Shown here in pieces: positions 1 to 10,147 of a DNA stretch of 64,000 bases. Source of the DNA: Strigamia acuminata (lineage: Eukaryota; Arthropoda; Chilopoda; Geophilomorpha; Linotaeniidae). Both the position numbers and the translations under genes were made by a program. Position 1 is the first letter of the stretch, and each line of letters opens with the position of its first letter. The notes under the pieces are model-generated. The model saw only the letters and a program-made list of their open reading frames with translations, had not been told where the DNA came from and made no database searches. The stretch spans positions 250,001 to 314,000 of the forward strand of contig CASHSZ010000002.1 in assembly GCA_949358305.1 (NCBI GenBank). The letters run 5' to 3'.

Positions 1-889
1 CTGGAGAGTCACTGAATATGTCAGCCTGTGTGACAGTGGCCTTTTGCTGGCCTCTTCCACGTCCCTTGCCCCGTGGATTGCCTCTAAATTGTCCAGTTTG
101 GTTTCCTTTTGCTTGGAATTGCTGTTTCGGTGGAGTAGGGCATTCACGGGCGAAGTGGCCCGTCCCACCGCAAGTAAAACAGATGCGTGGGCCGCCGGGT
201 GCATTTCCACCACGTCCGCGTTGTCTTCCGCCTTGGTTAAAGAAGGCACCAGTGTTCTCCAATGGCGCCTTGGAAGGCACGCCAAACTCGTCGGTTGTTA
301 CATGTAGGCGGTTGTATTCGCCTACCAGGCGTTCCTTGACCGCTGCTGCCGTGAACTCTGTGTCACCCCAGTGATAAACCGTCTGCTTGACCGGTTCGTA
401 TTGGGGTGGCAGCAGGTCAAGATATTGAAAGGCGTGAAACTCATCAGAAATTTGAATCTTGACATCTGCAAGCTGTACTACTTTCCGATCAACACGTGCG
501 GTGAAAACAAACATCTCTTCGTTTTCATGCAACCGCATGTCTAAAAATTCCCTGCGAAGACGGGCTTTGCGTGCCCGGGTCGTGGGCTGGTAGGCAGCTT
601 TCAGTGCCTCCCACACTTCTTTAGCAGTGGCCTGGGCAACCGCCACGACCTGTTGGGCCTCGCCGCAAGCCAAACAAATGGTGGAGCGGGCCCTTTCTTC
701 GCCTTTCTCAAAATCCCTTGTCTCTCGAAACGGTGATCCGGCCGGCAGCTCTTTTGTCTTGCCGGTCACGTGGCCCCAAACACCGTACGATTGGAGGAGG
801 AGCTGTACCTGTACGCTCCAGGTCGGATAGTTGGTTCCGTCCAACTTTTTCACGTCCTTGTAATCATCATGGCGGTCGTAGGACGCCAT
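1..889 (-). CDS. Copia-type Gag, N-terminal part of a gag-pol (element 1, runs off left edge)
   Basis: Read on the minus strand from the ATG at 889-887, the frame appears open to the window edge (about 296 codons). The product begins MASYDRHDDYKDVKKLDGT and is clearly homologous to the start of the gag-pol at 5309-10147. It has a Ty1/copia UBN2-type Gag region with the hallmark block AFQYLDLLPPQYE, then a CCHC zinc knuckle (CFTCGGTGHFAREC) and an Arg/Gly-rich tail. Gag forms the particle and the knuckle binds element RNA. Protease, integrase and RT would lie to the left, outside the window. The start is chosen because it matches the ATG of the complete relative and follows the shared leader. 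Whether the rest of the element is intact cannot be seen. Confidence 0.9.
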   Translation of the reverse strand, partial: MASYDRHDDYKDVKKLDGTNYPTWSVQVQLLLQSYGVWGHVTGKTKELPAGSPFRETRDFEKGEERARSTICLACGEAQQVVAVAQATAKEVWEALKAAYQPTTRARKARLRREFLDMRLHENEEMFVFTARVDRKVVQLADVKIQISDEFHAFQYLDLLPPQYEPVKQTVYHWGDTEFTAAAVKERLVGEYNRLHVTTDEFGVPSKAPLENTGAFFNQGGRQRGRGGNAPGGPRICFTCGGTGHFARECPTPPKQQFQAKGNQTGQFRGNPRGKGRGRGQQKATVTQADIFSDSP

Positions 890-1993
890 TTCGGGAAATT
901 TGCGACGAAATTTGGTGAAGAACCGAAGCACAAGTCACACAAACCACGTAAATTCGTCGCACGGATGCAGAATTCCCCCAAAAATGAAGGCGAATAATGC
1001 ACACAACCCGGGGAATCTCAATAAGTGAGATTGAAAAACCTTGACTAGCAATCCCCCAACTCTTCCGTTCGCGCCTCCTGGGGCCCGCGGGATGGTTGGG
1101 TGGCCGTGGATAAGCCTAGCCAAGAATACAGTGCTACGTGCCCGACTGGACGTAGGGTAGCACCGATTCTAACAGGGGACCACAACAAAACCTTAAAACT
1201 AACAGAGTTTCACGACAGTAAATTATATTACACTTTTTGATGTGAAGCTGGTAAAGTTGCGGCGAATTGCGGGTGCAAAGCGTCGCAATAACGTCCTTCG
1301 AGGACGAAACGTTGCTCCCACGTCGTCGTACGCACGGAAAATGGGCTGTCGTGCCGTCCGCGTGCACACTTCCGTGCGATCGCGGGAAAATCAACGTCGC
1401 GCTCGTCCGCGCCTTCGTGAGATGAACTCCGGGGTTCAAATCACGGAAAATAATGCCTGCACACACGCTTATCGTGTGCAGGACTTCTCGGTGGCTACAG
1501 ACTTCTCTGTATGCTGTGAAAATCGTCGTTCGCGACGATAAATCCAAAAAGAAAATGGCCGCCGTCGCGAAAATCTTCCGTGATGGCGTCCAAACGTGCT
1601 TATTTCGCACAAAATCGACAAATAAAGTTCCTACCGTCGTTTGTAATCCAGTAGTGTGTCTAGTTGGGCACACAACACTGTAGAAAATTCCTACAAAGCG
1701 CCGGGATTCGCACGCACTTGCAGAAATCTCGAAACACGATAAATCCGATCGTCGCTTTTTCCCACGACGTCGGGACGTTGACAACACGTATTTTCCGTGC
1801 TGGAAACGTTCACCAAAACACTCGAACCTCGTTGTAAACTCCGCACACGAATCCACGATGATTTCCGCACCAAAAACCCGTTTTTACGACGAGCTGGGCG
1901 GGCGCACACTCGGCGACTTCTCGTAGTCGCAAAAAGGCCGTTTCTTCTCCAAAAACGTCGTTGCCAGATCGTTTTTACCCTCTGCTACCACTT
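890..1993 (-). other. Long 5' leader of copia element 1
   Basis: About 1.1 kb lies between PBS and gag on the minus strand. The part nearest gag (about 975-1220) is strongly conserved with the leader of element 2 (about 10250-10510). It includes a GTCGTGAAACT-type block (1206-1216 complement) and a small hairpin AATCTC...GAGATT followed by CCCCGGG (about 1008-1035). The remainder is GC-rich and CpG-rich. A 240-codon sense-strand open frame (1134-1856) crosses it but shows no recognisable domain. I read the region as non-coding leader and possible packaging/dimerisation sequence. Confidence 0.6.
1975..1990 (-). other. Primer binding site of element 1 (initiator tRNA-Met)
   Basis: The minus strand reads TGGTAGCAGAGG here, complementary to the 3' end of metazoan initiator tRNA-Met including CCA. 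It lies three bases inside the LTR end at 1994. The first 12 bases match; the rest diverges. Confidence 0.8.
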
Positions 1994-2458
1994 TGAAGAG
2001 TTGCAATGGCCTGTGCGCTGTCGAAATAACTCGGAAACATCATTTTGGCTGGGCGGATAAATCGGACACGCGTCCGCCATCTTTTATTACAAAAGTAAGT
2101 GTGTAACATAAAACCTGGTTCGAGGCTAATCGCCCTCGATCTCAAACACAATGAAATTATAGAACAAATCATTGTTTCAATACACTGACTTGTTCTTTAC
2201 AGAAAGACAAAACTAATGAATAAAACAAACAGAACAACATAAACAATAAGTGCTCATTTGAGCAGATGACAGGTTGTGTGTGTTGTCACGTAATAGGAGT
2301 CGGTTGCGGTACAAAACCAGCATTGGGATTAAAAATCAGAATCAACCGACTGCGATATGGGACATCAACATGGCAACACACTGATTGCATTTATCCACAA
2401 TATGCAATCTGATAAACTACGCGGATGCGAGGACAAACAGGAAAACGTCAACCTAACA
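1994..2458 (-). repeat. 5' LTR of copia element 1 (465 bp)
   Basis: On the minus strand the LTR runs from TGTTAGGTTGACG to ...CTCTTCA, bounded internally by the PBS and externally by the 140-bp tandem repeat. Its ends and internal blocks, including a GATGGCGGACGCG segment at about 2069-2083, resemble the LTRs of element 2. The 3' LTR is outside the window, so no TSD can be checked. Confidence 0.8.
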
Positions 2459-2918
2459 AGTAGAAGCCTTCAATGTAAGTTTTAGCAACATCCAAGCAAT
2501 GATTTGGGAGAATAGACTTTTGATCTCATCACAGTTCACTTAGCACAAACACCACAAGACAAATTTCTCTGAAAGTTCAGAAATAGTGTTTAAACCTTAG
2601 TAGAAGCCTTCGATGTAAGTTTTAGCAACATCCAAGCAATGATTTGGGAGAATAGACTTTTGATCTTATCACAGTTGACTTAGCACAAGCACCACAAGCC
2701 CAATGTCTCTGAATGTTCAGAAATAGCGTTTAAACCTTAGTAGAAGCCTTCAATGCAAGTTTTAGCAACATCCAAGTAATAAATTTTGAAAAACAAATTT
2801 TTGAGCTTATTTTACATCGCAGTTGACTTAGCACAAACACCACAAGACCAATGTCTCTAAATGTTCAGAAATAGTGTTTAAACCTTAGTAGAAACCTTCA
2901 ATGCAAGTTTTAGCAACA
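2459..2918. repeat. Tandem repeat, about 140-bp unit, 3.2 copies
   Basis: Units start with AGTAGAAGCCTTC or a close variant at about 2459, 2599, 2739 and 2887; the third unit carries an ~8-bp insertion. Copies share GTTTTAGCAACATCCAAG and GTTTAAACCTTAG blocks. The last copy is cut after 32 bp by the LTR-like arm at 2919. On the left the array abuts the LTR of element 1, so both elements landed in it. Confidence 0.85.
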
Positions 2919-3415
2919 TGTGATGATTACAAATCCGTATTTATCAATGTTCACAATAGATGGCGCTGTTTACCAAACGCGCGTAATTCAAACTCGATAA
3001 AACTAAAAAGTGTGATAAATAATTATTTAGACACGGTGAATAAAATATAACTATTTTATTCGACATAAACTAAGTATTAATTACTTGATGATGTTGATTC
3101 TGTTGAATCAATATCCACATTACTTACCTGTCGAAGGGAACCAATCGGACCCTTCCGGACCCCAACTGGGCCCATCTGGACATAGTCATATATTAGGTTC
3201 GGACTAGTGACCCACGAATCCGCCGATTCGTACGCTGATTGGCTGTCGCCAATCTAGTAGTTCTACAGAACTATATAAGCATCAGTTTTTCACCCACTAA
3301 CCCCCCTGGCTTGATAACTGAACTTGTATATTGTCTGTAGTTGAATTGTTATCGTTTGATTTCATTATTCTCTATCGACACATCAGGCCACCTCAGCTCT
3401 CCACAGTTAGTATTC
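2919..3415 (+). repeat. LTR-like left arm of an inverted pair (plus sense)
   Basis: It begins TGTGATGATTAC and ends ...CTCTCCACA, with a TATA-like GAACTATATAAGC near 3268-3280. The same sequence recurs inverted at 12532-12036. The termini, TATA position and the polypurine tract abutting the right-hand copy all suggest a Ty3/gypsy LTR. A foldback DNA transposon arm is the alternative. Confidence 0.6.
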
Positions 3416-3657
3416 ATTACTTTTTGTTATTGCTGTTGTAGGGCTATTTCGGGAAGGCTAACTCCGGTAATAGACATGCATTCGCATGAAATGGCCCCGT
3501 AACGTTAGCCAGCTGTTCTACGGGACAGTAGGACTTCGTACGGTGGCTTAATATAACGGTCGTATACAGTACGACCTTGCTAAATGAAAGTAGGTCCCTC
3601 AGCTAACTGGCCACAGTCCGCTACAGGATGGTTGTTGTAAACAACCCACGCAGGTTG
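3416..3657 (+). repeat. Leader part of the inverted arm, strongly self-complementary
   Basis: It continues the inverted repeat beyond the LTR; the arm totals about 739 bp (2919-3657). It is matched by the complement of 4668-4796 plus 11922-12035. It contains several small hairpins: GGTCGTA...TACGACC, GGTTGTT...AACAACC and GGCTAAC...GTTAGCC. The similarity stops abruptly after CACGCAGGTT. Immediately after the LTR end is GTTAGTAT, a splice-donor-like sequence. Confidence 0.6.
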
Positions 3658-4667
3658 TGACGATTCTACTTTTGGCTGATTTAATAGCCATTTAAGATAG
3701 ATAACTAATCGGTTTATACAAGACGTTGCTAGGAATAGCAACAACCTAACCGAGATAAGCTACGGAAGTCTTTACAAACATGGCACTTGATCGAATAGAA
3801 ATAACTTACAGTTTTGGTGTGACATAACATATTTATTACTAAATATTAAGGACAACAAAAATGGGTTCTTCACGCGTGTAAACGGGCGGCATCAACTGGT
3901 TGAGGATCCGGGCGAAGCCAGAGGGATACGGCTGACTTGCGGCATCGTCACAAACATCGCTACGGAGACGTATTTGGTCCGCAGCTCGAGTATCTAACAA
4001 TGCGAAGAGTCCTTCGCATAAGTAGGAATATTCAGCAGAATATTCCATGTTCCAAATGAATAAAAATAAAGTAATTAGTGGAATACAACAAATGCATTGT
4101 TGTATAAATATTAATTGGGCGGGGACCGTCACGACAATTGAGAGAACGTCGCGGGAGTTGTTGAGACTCCATCCGCCAGCATGCCTTACGACGACAAGAT
4201 CTCGTGATCGGGCGCCGAGTATTTAATTGTACGCTTTAATTCGCTATCGGTGGTACCAACCACCAGGTAAACATTTCTATGGACTTACCGGGTTTAAAAG
4301 ATATTGCCAATACAGGATTACCAATGCCCGAGTAATTTGTTTAACACGATATATTTTATATATCGTTCACGGGTTACTAACCCGGAGGGTACGATGGGGC
4401 GGGGACCGTCACGACGGTCGAGAGAACCATCGCGGGAGGTTTTGACACCTCCATCCGCCAGCATGCCTTACGATGGCGGGATCAGCAGATCGAGCACCGG
4501 GTAAAATATTATTTGGCCACTGCCGTTGGATTACCATTATCCAGGTAGTTGTTTTATCGCAACATCTTTAGATATTACTCACGGGCTACCAACCCGGCGT
4601 GTTACCTGTGCATTAAGCCTTTACCGACTTTTTAACGAGCGGAAGGACCAATCGTAGAAAGACGGGA
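3658..4667. repeat. Spacer between inverted arms, with a ~280-bp internal repeat
   Basis: There is no plausible gene in this 1-kb stretch. Two copies of a ~75-bp block starting GGGCGGGGACCGTCACGAC (4117 and 4397) are about 280 bp apart and embedded in longer similarity (ACGGGTTACTAACCCGG / ACGGGCTACCAACCCGG), so about two units of a tandem repeat span 4097-4620. A 97-aa minus-strand open frame (3839-4132) overlaps it and shows no domain. Confidence 0.55.
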
Positions 4668-4796
4668 ACCTGCGTGGGCTGTTTACAACAACCATCCTGC
4701 AGCGGACTGTGGCCAGTTAGCTGAGGGACCTACTTTCATTTAGCAAGGTCGTACTGTATACGACCGTTATATTAAGCCACCGTACGAAGTCCTACT
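4668..4796 (-). repeat. Inner piece of the right inverted arm
   Basis: The complement matches about 3530-3657 of the left arm. It is separated from the rest of the same arm (11922-12532) by the insertion of copia element 2. The 5-bp target CTACT is duplicated at 4792-4796 and 11917-11921. Confidence 0.8.
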
Positions 4797-5290
4797 TGAA
4801 GAGACTTGTGGAGAATTTCCTGGCCAGAATCCATGGGAAATAACTGCCAAACGGGTTAAAAATGAGCGGGATGCCGACAATGCGTCCGCCATCTTTTATT
4901 CGTGAGAATCGTAAGAGACAGTACACGGTTGGAGGCTATTTGCCCTCCATCTCAACATAGGATAAATCATTGTTACATTATCAATGATTTGTCCTTTACA
5001 TTCAAAAGGTAAATAAAACACCGGCATTTATAATCGATAAACAAGCGATAATGATAAAACAAGACTCACTCTTTCGAGCAGACGATATCGTGGGCGCATG
5101 CTATAAAGAATAAAGTATTCAACCGCGGTACGTAACAGGCATTGATAAAAATCGGAATCGGTTGAAAAACAACATCGGGACATTACATTATAGCATGCTT
5201 GTTACACATATTCAGAAAGTGTGTAACTAACAAATCACGCAACACAGAAACAAATGTTTAGGCACCACAAAATGGGTTTGCAACCCAACA
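4797..5290 (-). repeat. 3' LTR of element 2
   Basis: The minus strand runs TGTTGGGTTGCAAACCC...TCTCTTCA. Internal features are a GATAAATCATTG...CAATGATTTGTCC inverted repeat (about 4960-4998) and a GATGGCGGACGC motif at about 4881-4895. Confidence 0.95.
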
Positions 5291-5302
5291 AATCCCCCTT
5301 TG
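5291..5302 (-). other. Polypurine tract of element 2
   Basis: The minus strand reads AAAGGGGGATT directly before the 3' LTR (TGTTGGG). This is the expected primer for plus-strand DNA synthesis. Confidence 0.85.
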
Positions 5303-5308
5303 CCTAAA

Positions 5309-8300
5309 CTATTTATTTACGACAAAAATGTGTTCGCAAAGAGTGTTTAACCTTGGTTTCGCTAACCACTTGGTTAAAACATCTGCCACGTTCAAAACCC
5401 CTGCGATGTGCTTAATAGAGAACGTGCCCTTCTCGAACCAATCACGTACGAAATGCAATTTGACATCTATATGTTTATTAGCACGGTTCTCTATTCTATT
5501 CTTTGTGTACTGGATCGCCGGCATAGAGTCGGCGTACACGCACGGGGTTGCTCGATCAACGCAGAACATAATGTCTGCGTCGTATAGCCGATGAAGCCAT
5601 ATAATATCCTTCACCCCATCGACCACGGCCAGAAATTCACTCTCCATGATCGACAGGGAGGTCATCGTCTGCTTATGGCAGTTCCACGAGATCGGAACTC
5701 CTCCTAGATATACTATATGGCCCCCAAAGCTCCTTCTTTTGTCTTGGTCCAGGGCAAAGGACGCGTCAGTGTAGACTGTGAGTGAATCGTTCTTGCAATT
5801 CGATAAATCAATGGCGTAGTCGGGTGTGTTTCCCAAATATCGCAAAATTTGCATTAGCATGCCCACATGACGCGCAGAATGAGTTTCGTTATATTGCGAG
5901 AGGGCAATGACCGAGAATAAGATATCAGGCCTTGTCCTGCTCGCAACAAACAGAAGACTTCCGACCAAGTTCCTGTACGGAAATGAGGTGTTGACCCGCT
6001 CACCAACTTTGACCTTTTGGATCATCGTACCCGGGGTCCCAGGGACTTTCACGCGGTGACACGGATCCACTCCGTACATTTTACACAACTTCTCTATGTA
6101 CCTTCTCTGGTGAATTCGGATTCGCCCCCCCGATCTGTCGAACTCGATACCCAACAATAGGGTCACCGGACCTAAGTCGACAATGTCGAAGAAACTTCGA
6201 ATCCATTTTAGAACGCATTTCTCAACGTAATCGTCTCTTGAGAAGAGAACAATGTCGTCCACGTAAAAGACGATTACGGCCTCGTTGTCCAGAGAATAGA
6301 CACAATTTAATCCCAACATCGGTACAAATCCCAGTTGGAGCAGACGGTCGTGAAGTACCTGGTACCACATCCGTCCGCTCTGATGCAGACCATACAAAGC
6401 CTTCAGCAGCATCCAACATTTATGTCGGTTCTTCGATGTTCTGTAGCCCTTGGGGACTTCACAATATTGCACTGTATCGAGGTCGCCATAGAGGTAGGCG
6501 GCCTTGATATCGATGTGCACGTCACGCCAACCCTTAAGCACTACCAAAGTGCAGAAAAAAACGATTACGAGGACGAAGTTGACAACTGGAGAAAATACTT
6601 CAGTAAAGTCAATCCCGGGCTTCTGTTTAAATCCCTGGGCCACTAAACGAGCTCGATAACGTCTAATGACTCCAGTATGGTCGCGCTTCATTTTATATAT
6701 CCATTTTGTCCCCAAAAGCTGTACGTCTTTAGGCTTGTCAATTTCGCGATAGACTTCTCGCTCATCGAAAATATCTATCTCGTCCTTCATGGCCCCTTCC
6801 CAATAGGGTTTGTTGATGCCTCCAATCGCCTCCTCGTAGGTGTCAGGCTCAACTGCGCAAAACCCCGCAAAAGGTAAGGGCTCTTCACCGTCAGAGGTTT
6901 TGAAATCGAACAAGCTCGGGTCATATGCGAAACCCTCCCCGTCGCACCATCGCGCAACATCTGTTCGACTTCTCAATTTATCCTCATTGGGTGAGAAATA
7001 GACTACATCAACTTTTCCCGCAGTTGCCCCGGCTTTACGGACTGATGCAACCCGTCTCCACTTAGTCATGTCCAGTGGCAGCAACATTGGGTCTGGGGTT
7101 TCTTTCACTTTACCCCTTTTGCCCGAACCGCGACGGGCTTGTATTCCCGGAGGAAGTTCGACTTCCTCATCGTCTTCGGGATAAACGTTGAAAAATTCTC
7201 CATCATCCCCCTTCGCCCCCCCAATTTCTTCAATCGGATTATCCCCACCACGTTCATCGTCCCCAACCAAATCCTCTGCAGTAGTTTCCACTGCAGGCAG
7301 TTGTGTCGCCTGCTTGACCTGTGGTCTCAATTCAGGCCTAAAAGCGGGCTTTGGGGTTGTGGGTAATGCAGGTTTTGCTTTCGGAGCAGGGGGTTGGGCA
7401 GGAGGTTGAGCAGGAGGTGGGACAACAACCACTTCCTGAACCTCTTCTTCAGCTTCTTCGGCAGGGGCAATGGAATCATCATCGTCGTCTTCGGTTTCAG
7501 AAGGAGAACCCCCAAAATATTCAGGTTCCTTATGTCCACTTTGTGGATGATGCAATCTCTTGCCCACTTCATACCAAAAAGAATCCTCAAAAATGCGGAC
7601 ATGTTTAGACGCAAACACTTGATTCCGTATGGGATCCCAGATCCTGTAGCCCCTTGTGGATATTGCATATCCAATCAAAGCTCCCGCCCATGCCCTTCCT
7701 TGTAATTTGCCTTTGCGGACTTGGGATGGGATGTGGACGAAAGTTTTCGATCCAATACATTTAATATGGCGTAGGGACAATTTCTTGTCGAAAAATACCG
7801 TGTAAGGGGTTTTCCCCTCAATCCCCGCATGTGGAAACCTGTTTTTCAAGTATACGACTGTCGTCGCCAATTCAGCCCAAAGGGGATAGGGGAAACTGTT
7901 CTCGATCATTAAAGCCCTAACCCCGCTAACAATGGTACGGTTGGCCCTTTCGGCCACGGAATTCATTTCCGGAGAGTATGCGTTCGTGCGAATGCACTTC
8001 AATCCAATTTTCGACGCATAATCGTCCCAATTCCTGGAAATGAACTCCCCGCCATTGTCTGTTTTGATACATTTCACTTTCTTTCCCGTTGTTCGTTCTA
8101 TTTCCGTCAACCAACGTTTGAAATGGCCCAAAACTTCCCCCTTGGTCTTCATCGTAATTATCCACATATAACGTGAATAGTCATCAACTAGGATGAAGTA
8201 AAAATTGGCTCCACCCAGGGACGGTTCCTGTGACGCGCCCCACACGTCCATGTGTACGAGGGACAAAATCTCTTTCGTAGAGATAGCAATAATAGGGGGA

Positions 8301-10147
8301 AAACTTGCCCTCGTGCTCTTCGCACATGCACATGCGTCGCATGTTGACAAATTTCTGTCTGAAATGCTAATCCCGAACACATCTTCCAATTTCTCCAAGT
8401 GGGAGATGCCCTTAGCATTCAGATGCCCCATTCTCGAGTGCCATGTGTCCATGGTCTGAGGCTGCTCTTTGTTTTTCACTGTTACTTTGGTCAAATTCCC
8501 ATTAACTTTCGCATTCGCATTTGCTTGGGGAGAATTCGCAGGAGGTATTTGAACCTCATTTCCCGTCTTTGTCAAAGTAATCGCCGTAGGCGCGTTTGTC
8601 TTAGTTGTTTCGCTCACTTGCGCAATCAAATTTGGTGCGGATTTTCCCTTATCCGACTTACTCGAACTGTTTAGTAAAGCGGACTTATAGTTAAGCATGG
8701 TTAGTAACGGTTGTACAAATTTTTCATCCTTTACAGATGACTTGATCAAGTCGAGGACAGCAGCTGCATTCTGTTGCGCAGTTAATGCAGCCGTGTTTAC
8801 ATTCTTAGCCTCGATACGGCAGCTGACTTTATACAGCCTATCGCTTGTTCTAACTGCCGTGATCGATGGCTCCTCGATCTTGTTCATATAAATCGACATT
8901 TTCCCATTCTTGACAAATGTGCACAACCCCGCTTCGTCGGTGCGCCCTAGCGAGATTAGATTCTTGCGGAATTTCGGCGCATAATAAACATTTTCCAAAG
9001 TTATTTTCCTTTGTTTGTTTCCATAAAGTGAGGTAAGAATAATGTTGCCGACCCCTTCGATCTTCGATTTGCCTTCTCCTTGTAACACACTGAAGTTGGA
9101 CAAAGGCTTATACTCGGAGAACCAGTTCCGGTTGAAGGAAAAGTGGTCCGTTGCTCCTGTGTCCACGTACCACTGCGAGTCAAATTGTCCGTGCGACACA
9201 AGAGACAACGGTTGTGCCGGGGCCTCGTCCAAAACTGCAGAATACAACGTAAGCGGTTCGTCTTCAAACGTGTGTATTTGGGTAAGATTGGCCCTTTGCT
9301 GGCTCTTTCCTCGTCCTTTGCCACGACCACCCCCACGTTTCGATTGGGCAGGTGAGCTGACATTAGAGGCAACTGTCCCTTGTTTCGGCGGCGAGGGGCA
9401 TTCGCGGGCGAAGTGGCCTGTTCCGCCACAAGTAAAACACGTGCCACGCTGAAACCCTGCCGAATTCGAAGTTTTCCCTCGAGGTTTCCAGTTGCTTTTC
9501 CCAAAAAATGCATTTGCGTTGTCTACTGCACTTTGTACGACGCCAAACTCGTTGTTTTGCTCATAAAGGCGATTGTATTCGCCAAGCAACCTGTCTTTGA
9601 CATTTTGGGCTGTGAACTCTGCATCGCCCCAGTGATATGCAGTTTGCTTCACAGCTTCGTATTGTGGGGGCAAAAGGTCCAAGTATTGAAATGCCAGGAA
9701 CTCATCGGAGACGTCAATCTTCACATCTTTTAATTCTGTGACTTTCCGATCCACTCTTCCGGTGAAAACCAACATTTCTTCATTCTCTAGCAGTTTCAAA
9801 TTGAGAAATTCGCGGCGAAGACGAGCCCGACGTGCTCTCGTTGTCGGCTGGTAAGCCGCTTTCAACGCCTCCCATACTTTTGCAGCAGTGGGGCAGGCAA
9901 CGGCTATAACCTGTTGCGGTTCGGCGCAACTCATGCACAACGTAGACATGGCTTTGTCTTCCCGGACATTAAATTCTCTTTTTTCCTTTGCCGTCGCTGT
10001 GTCCGGCAATTTCGGCTCTGTGCCGTTCACGTGGCCCCAGACACAGTTGTATTTGAGCAGAAGTTGAATCTGCACCGCCCATGTTGCATAGTTCGTGCCG
10101 TCGAGTTTCTTGACATCTTTATAGTCATCATGCCTATTAGAAGCCAT
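5309..10147 (-). CDS. Copia gag-pol polyprotein, 1612 aa, apparently intact
   Basis: A single ORF encodes all domains in copia order. Gag UBN2 region, residues 1-210. CCHC knuckle C237/C240/H245/C250. Aspartic protease WYVDTGATDHF with Asp329. GAG-pre-integrase zinc residues H570/H575 and C603/C606. Integrase D634 (MDVWG), D697 (TDNGG) and E733 (AERANR). An acidic, proline-rich linker. Reverse transcriptase with YVDD at 1295-1298. RNase H ending near residue 1600 with HIAGVLNVADVLTKWLA. Integrase precedes RT, which defines Ty1/copia (Pseudoviridae-like), and the lack of a gag/pol frameshift suggests one polyprotein. All catalytic residues I can see are present. The first ATG is used; it aligns with that of element 1. 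A GalEa-type arthropod copia is plausible but not established. Confidence 0.95.
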   Translation of the reverse strand: MASNRHDDYKDVKKLDGTNYATWAVQIQLLLKYNCVWGHVNGTEPKLPDTATAKEKREFNVREDKAMSTLCMSCAEPQQVIAVACPTAAKVWEALKAAYQPTTRARRARLRREFLNLKLLENEEMLVFTGRVDRKVTELKDVKIDVSDEFLAFQYLDLLPPQYEAVKQTAYHWGDAEFTAQNVKDRLLGEYNRLYEQNNEFGVVQSAVDNANAFFGKSNWKPRGKTSNSAGFQRGTCFTCGGTGHFARECPSPPKQGTVASNVSSPAQSKRGGGRGKGRGKSQQRANLTQIHTFEDEPLTLYSAVLDEAPAQPLSLVSHGQFDSQWYVDTGATDHFSFNRNWFSEYKPLSNFSVLQGEGKSKIEGVGNIILTSLYGNKQRKITLENVYYAPKFRKNLISLGRTDEAGLCTFVKNGKMSIYMNKIEEPSITAVRTSDRLYKVSCRIEAKNVNTAALTAQQNAAAVLDLIKSSVKDEKFVQPLLTMLNYKSALLNSSSKSDKGKSAPNLIAQVSETTKTNAPTAITLTKTGNEVQIPPANSPQANANAKVNGNLTKVTVKNKEQPQTMDTWHSRMGHLNAKGISHLEKLEDVFGISISDRNLSTCDACACAKSTRASFPPIIAISTKEILSLVHMDVWGASQEPSLGGANFYFILVDDYSRYMWIITMKTKGEVLGHFKRWLTEIERTTGKKVKCIKTDNGGEFISRNWDDYASKIGLKCIRTNAYSPEMNSVAERANRTIVSGVRALMIENSFPYPLWAELATTVVYLKNRFPHAGIEGKTPYTVFFDKKLSLRHIKCIGSKTFVHIPSQVRKGKLQGRAWAGALIGYAISTRGYRIWDPIRNQVFASKHVRIFEDSFWYEVGKRLHHPQSGHKEPEYFGGSPSETEDDDDDSIAPAEEAEEEVQEVVVVPPPAQPPAQPPAPKAKPALPTTPKPAFRPELRPQVKQATQLPAVETTAEDLVGDDERGGDNPIEEIGGAKGDDGEFFNVYPEDDEEVELPPGIQARRGSGKRGKVKETPDPMLLPLDMTKWRRVASVRKAGATAGKVDVVYFSPNEDKLRSRTDVARWCDGEGFAYDPSLFDFKTSDGEEPLPFAGFCAVEPDTYEEAIGGINKPYWEGAMKDEIDIFDEREVYREIDKPKDVQLLGTKWIYKMKRDHTGVIRRYRARLVAQGFKQKPGIDFTEVFSPVVNFVLVIVFFCTLVVLKGWRDVHIDIKAAYLYGDLDTVQYCEVPKGYRTSKNRHKCWMLLKALYGLHQSGRMWYQVLHDRLLQLGFVPMLGLNCVYSLDNEAVIVFYVDDIVLFSRDDYVEKCVLKWIRSFFDIVDLGPVTLLLGIEFDRSGGRIRIHQRRYIEKLCKMYGVDPCHRVKVPGTPGTMIQKVKVGERVNTSFPYRNLVGSLLFVASRTRPDILFSVIALSQYNETHSARHVGMLMQILRYLGNTPDYAIDLSNCKNDSLTVYTDASFALDQDKRRSFGGHIVYLGGVPISWNCHKQTMTSLSIMESEFLAVVDGVKDIIWLHRLYDADIMFCVDRATPCVYADSMPAIQYTKNRIENRANKHIDVKLHFVRDWFEKGTFSIKHIAGVLNVADVLTKWLAKPRLNTLCEHIFVVNK

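Noticed and set aside
1134-1856. 240-codon sense-strand frame in the leader of element 1 as a protein gene
   Set aside because: No domain, located between PBS and gag, and the only similarity to element 2's leader frame follows conserved nucleotides rather than codon-level constraint I can demonstrate.
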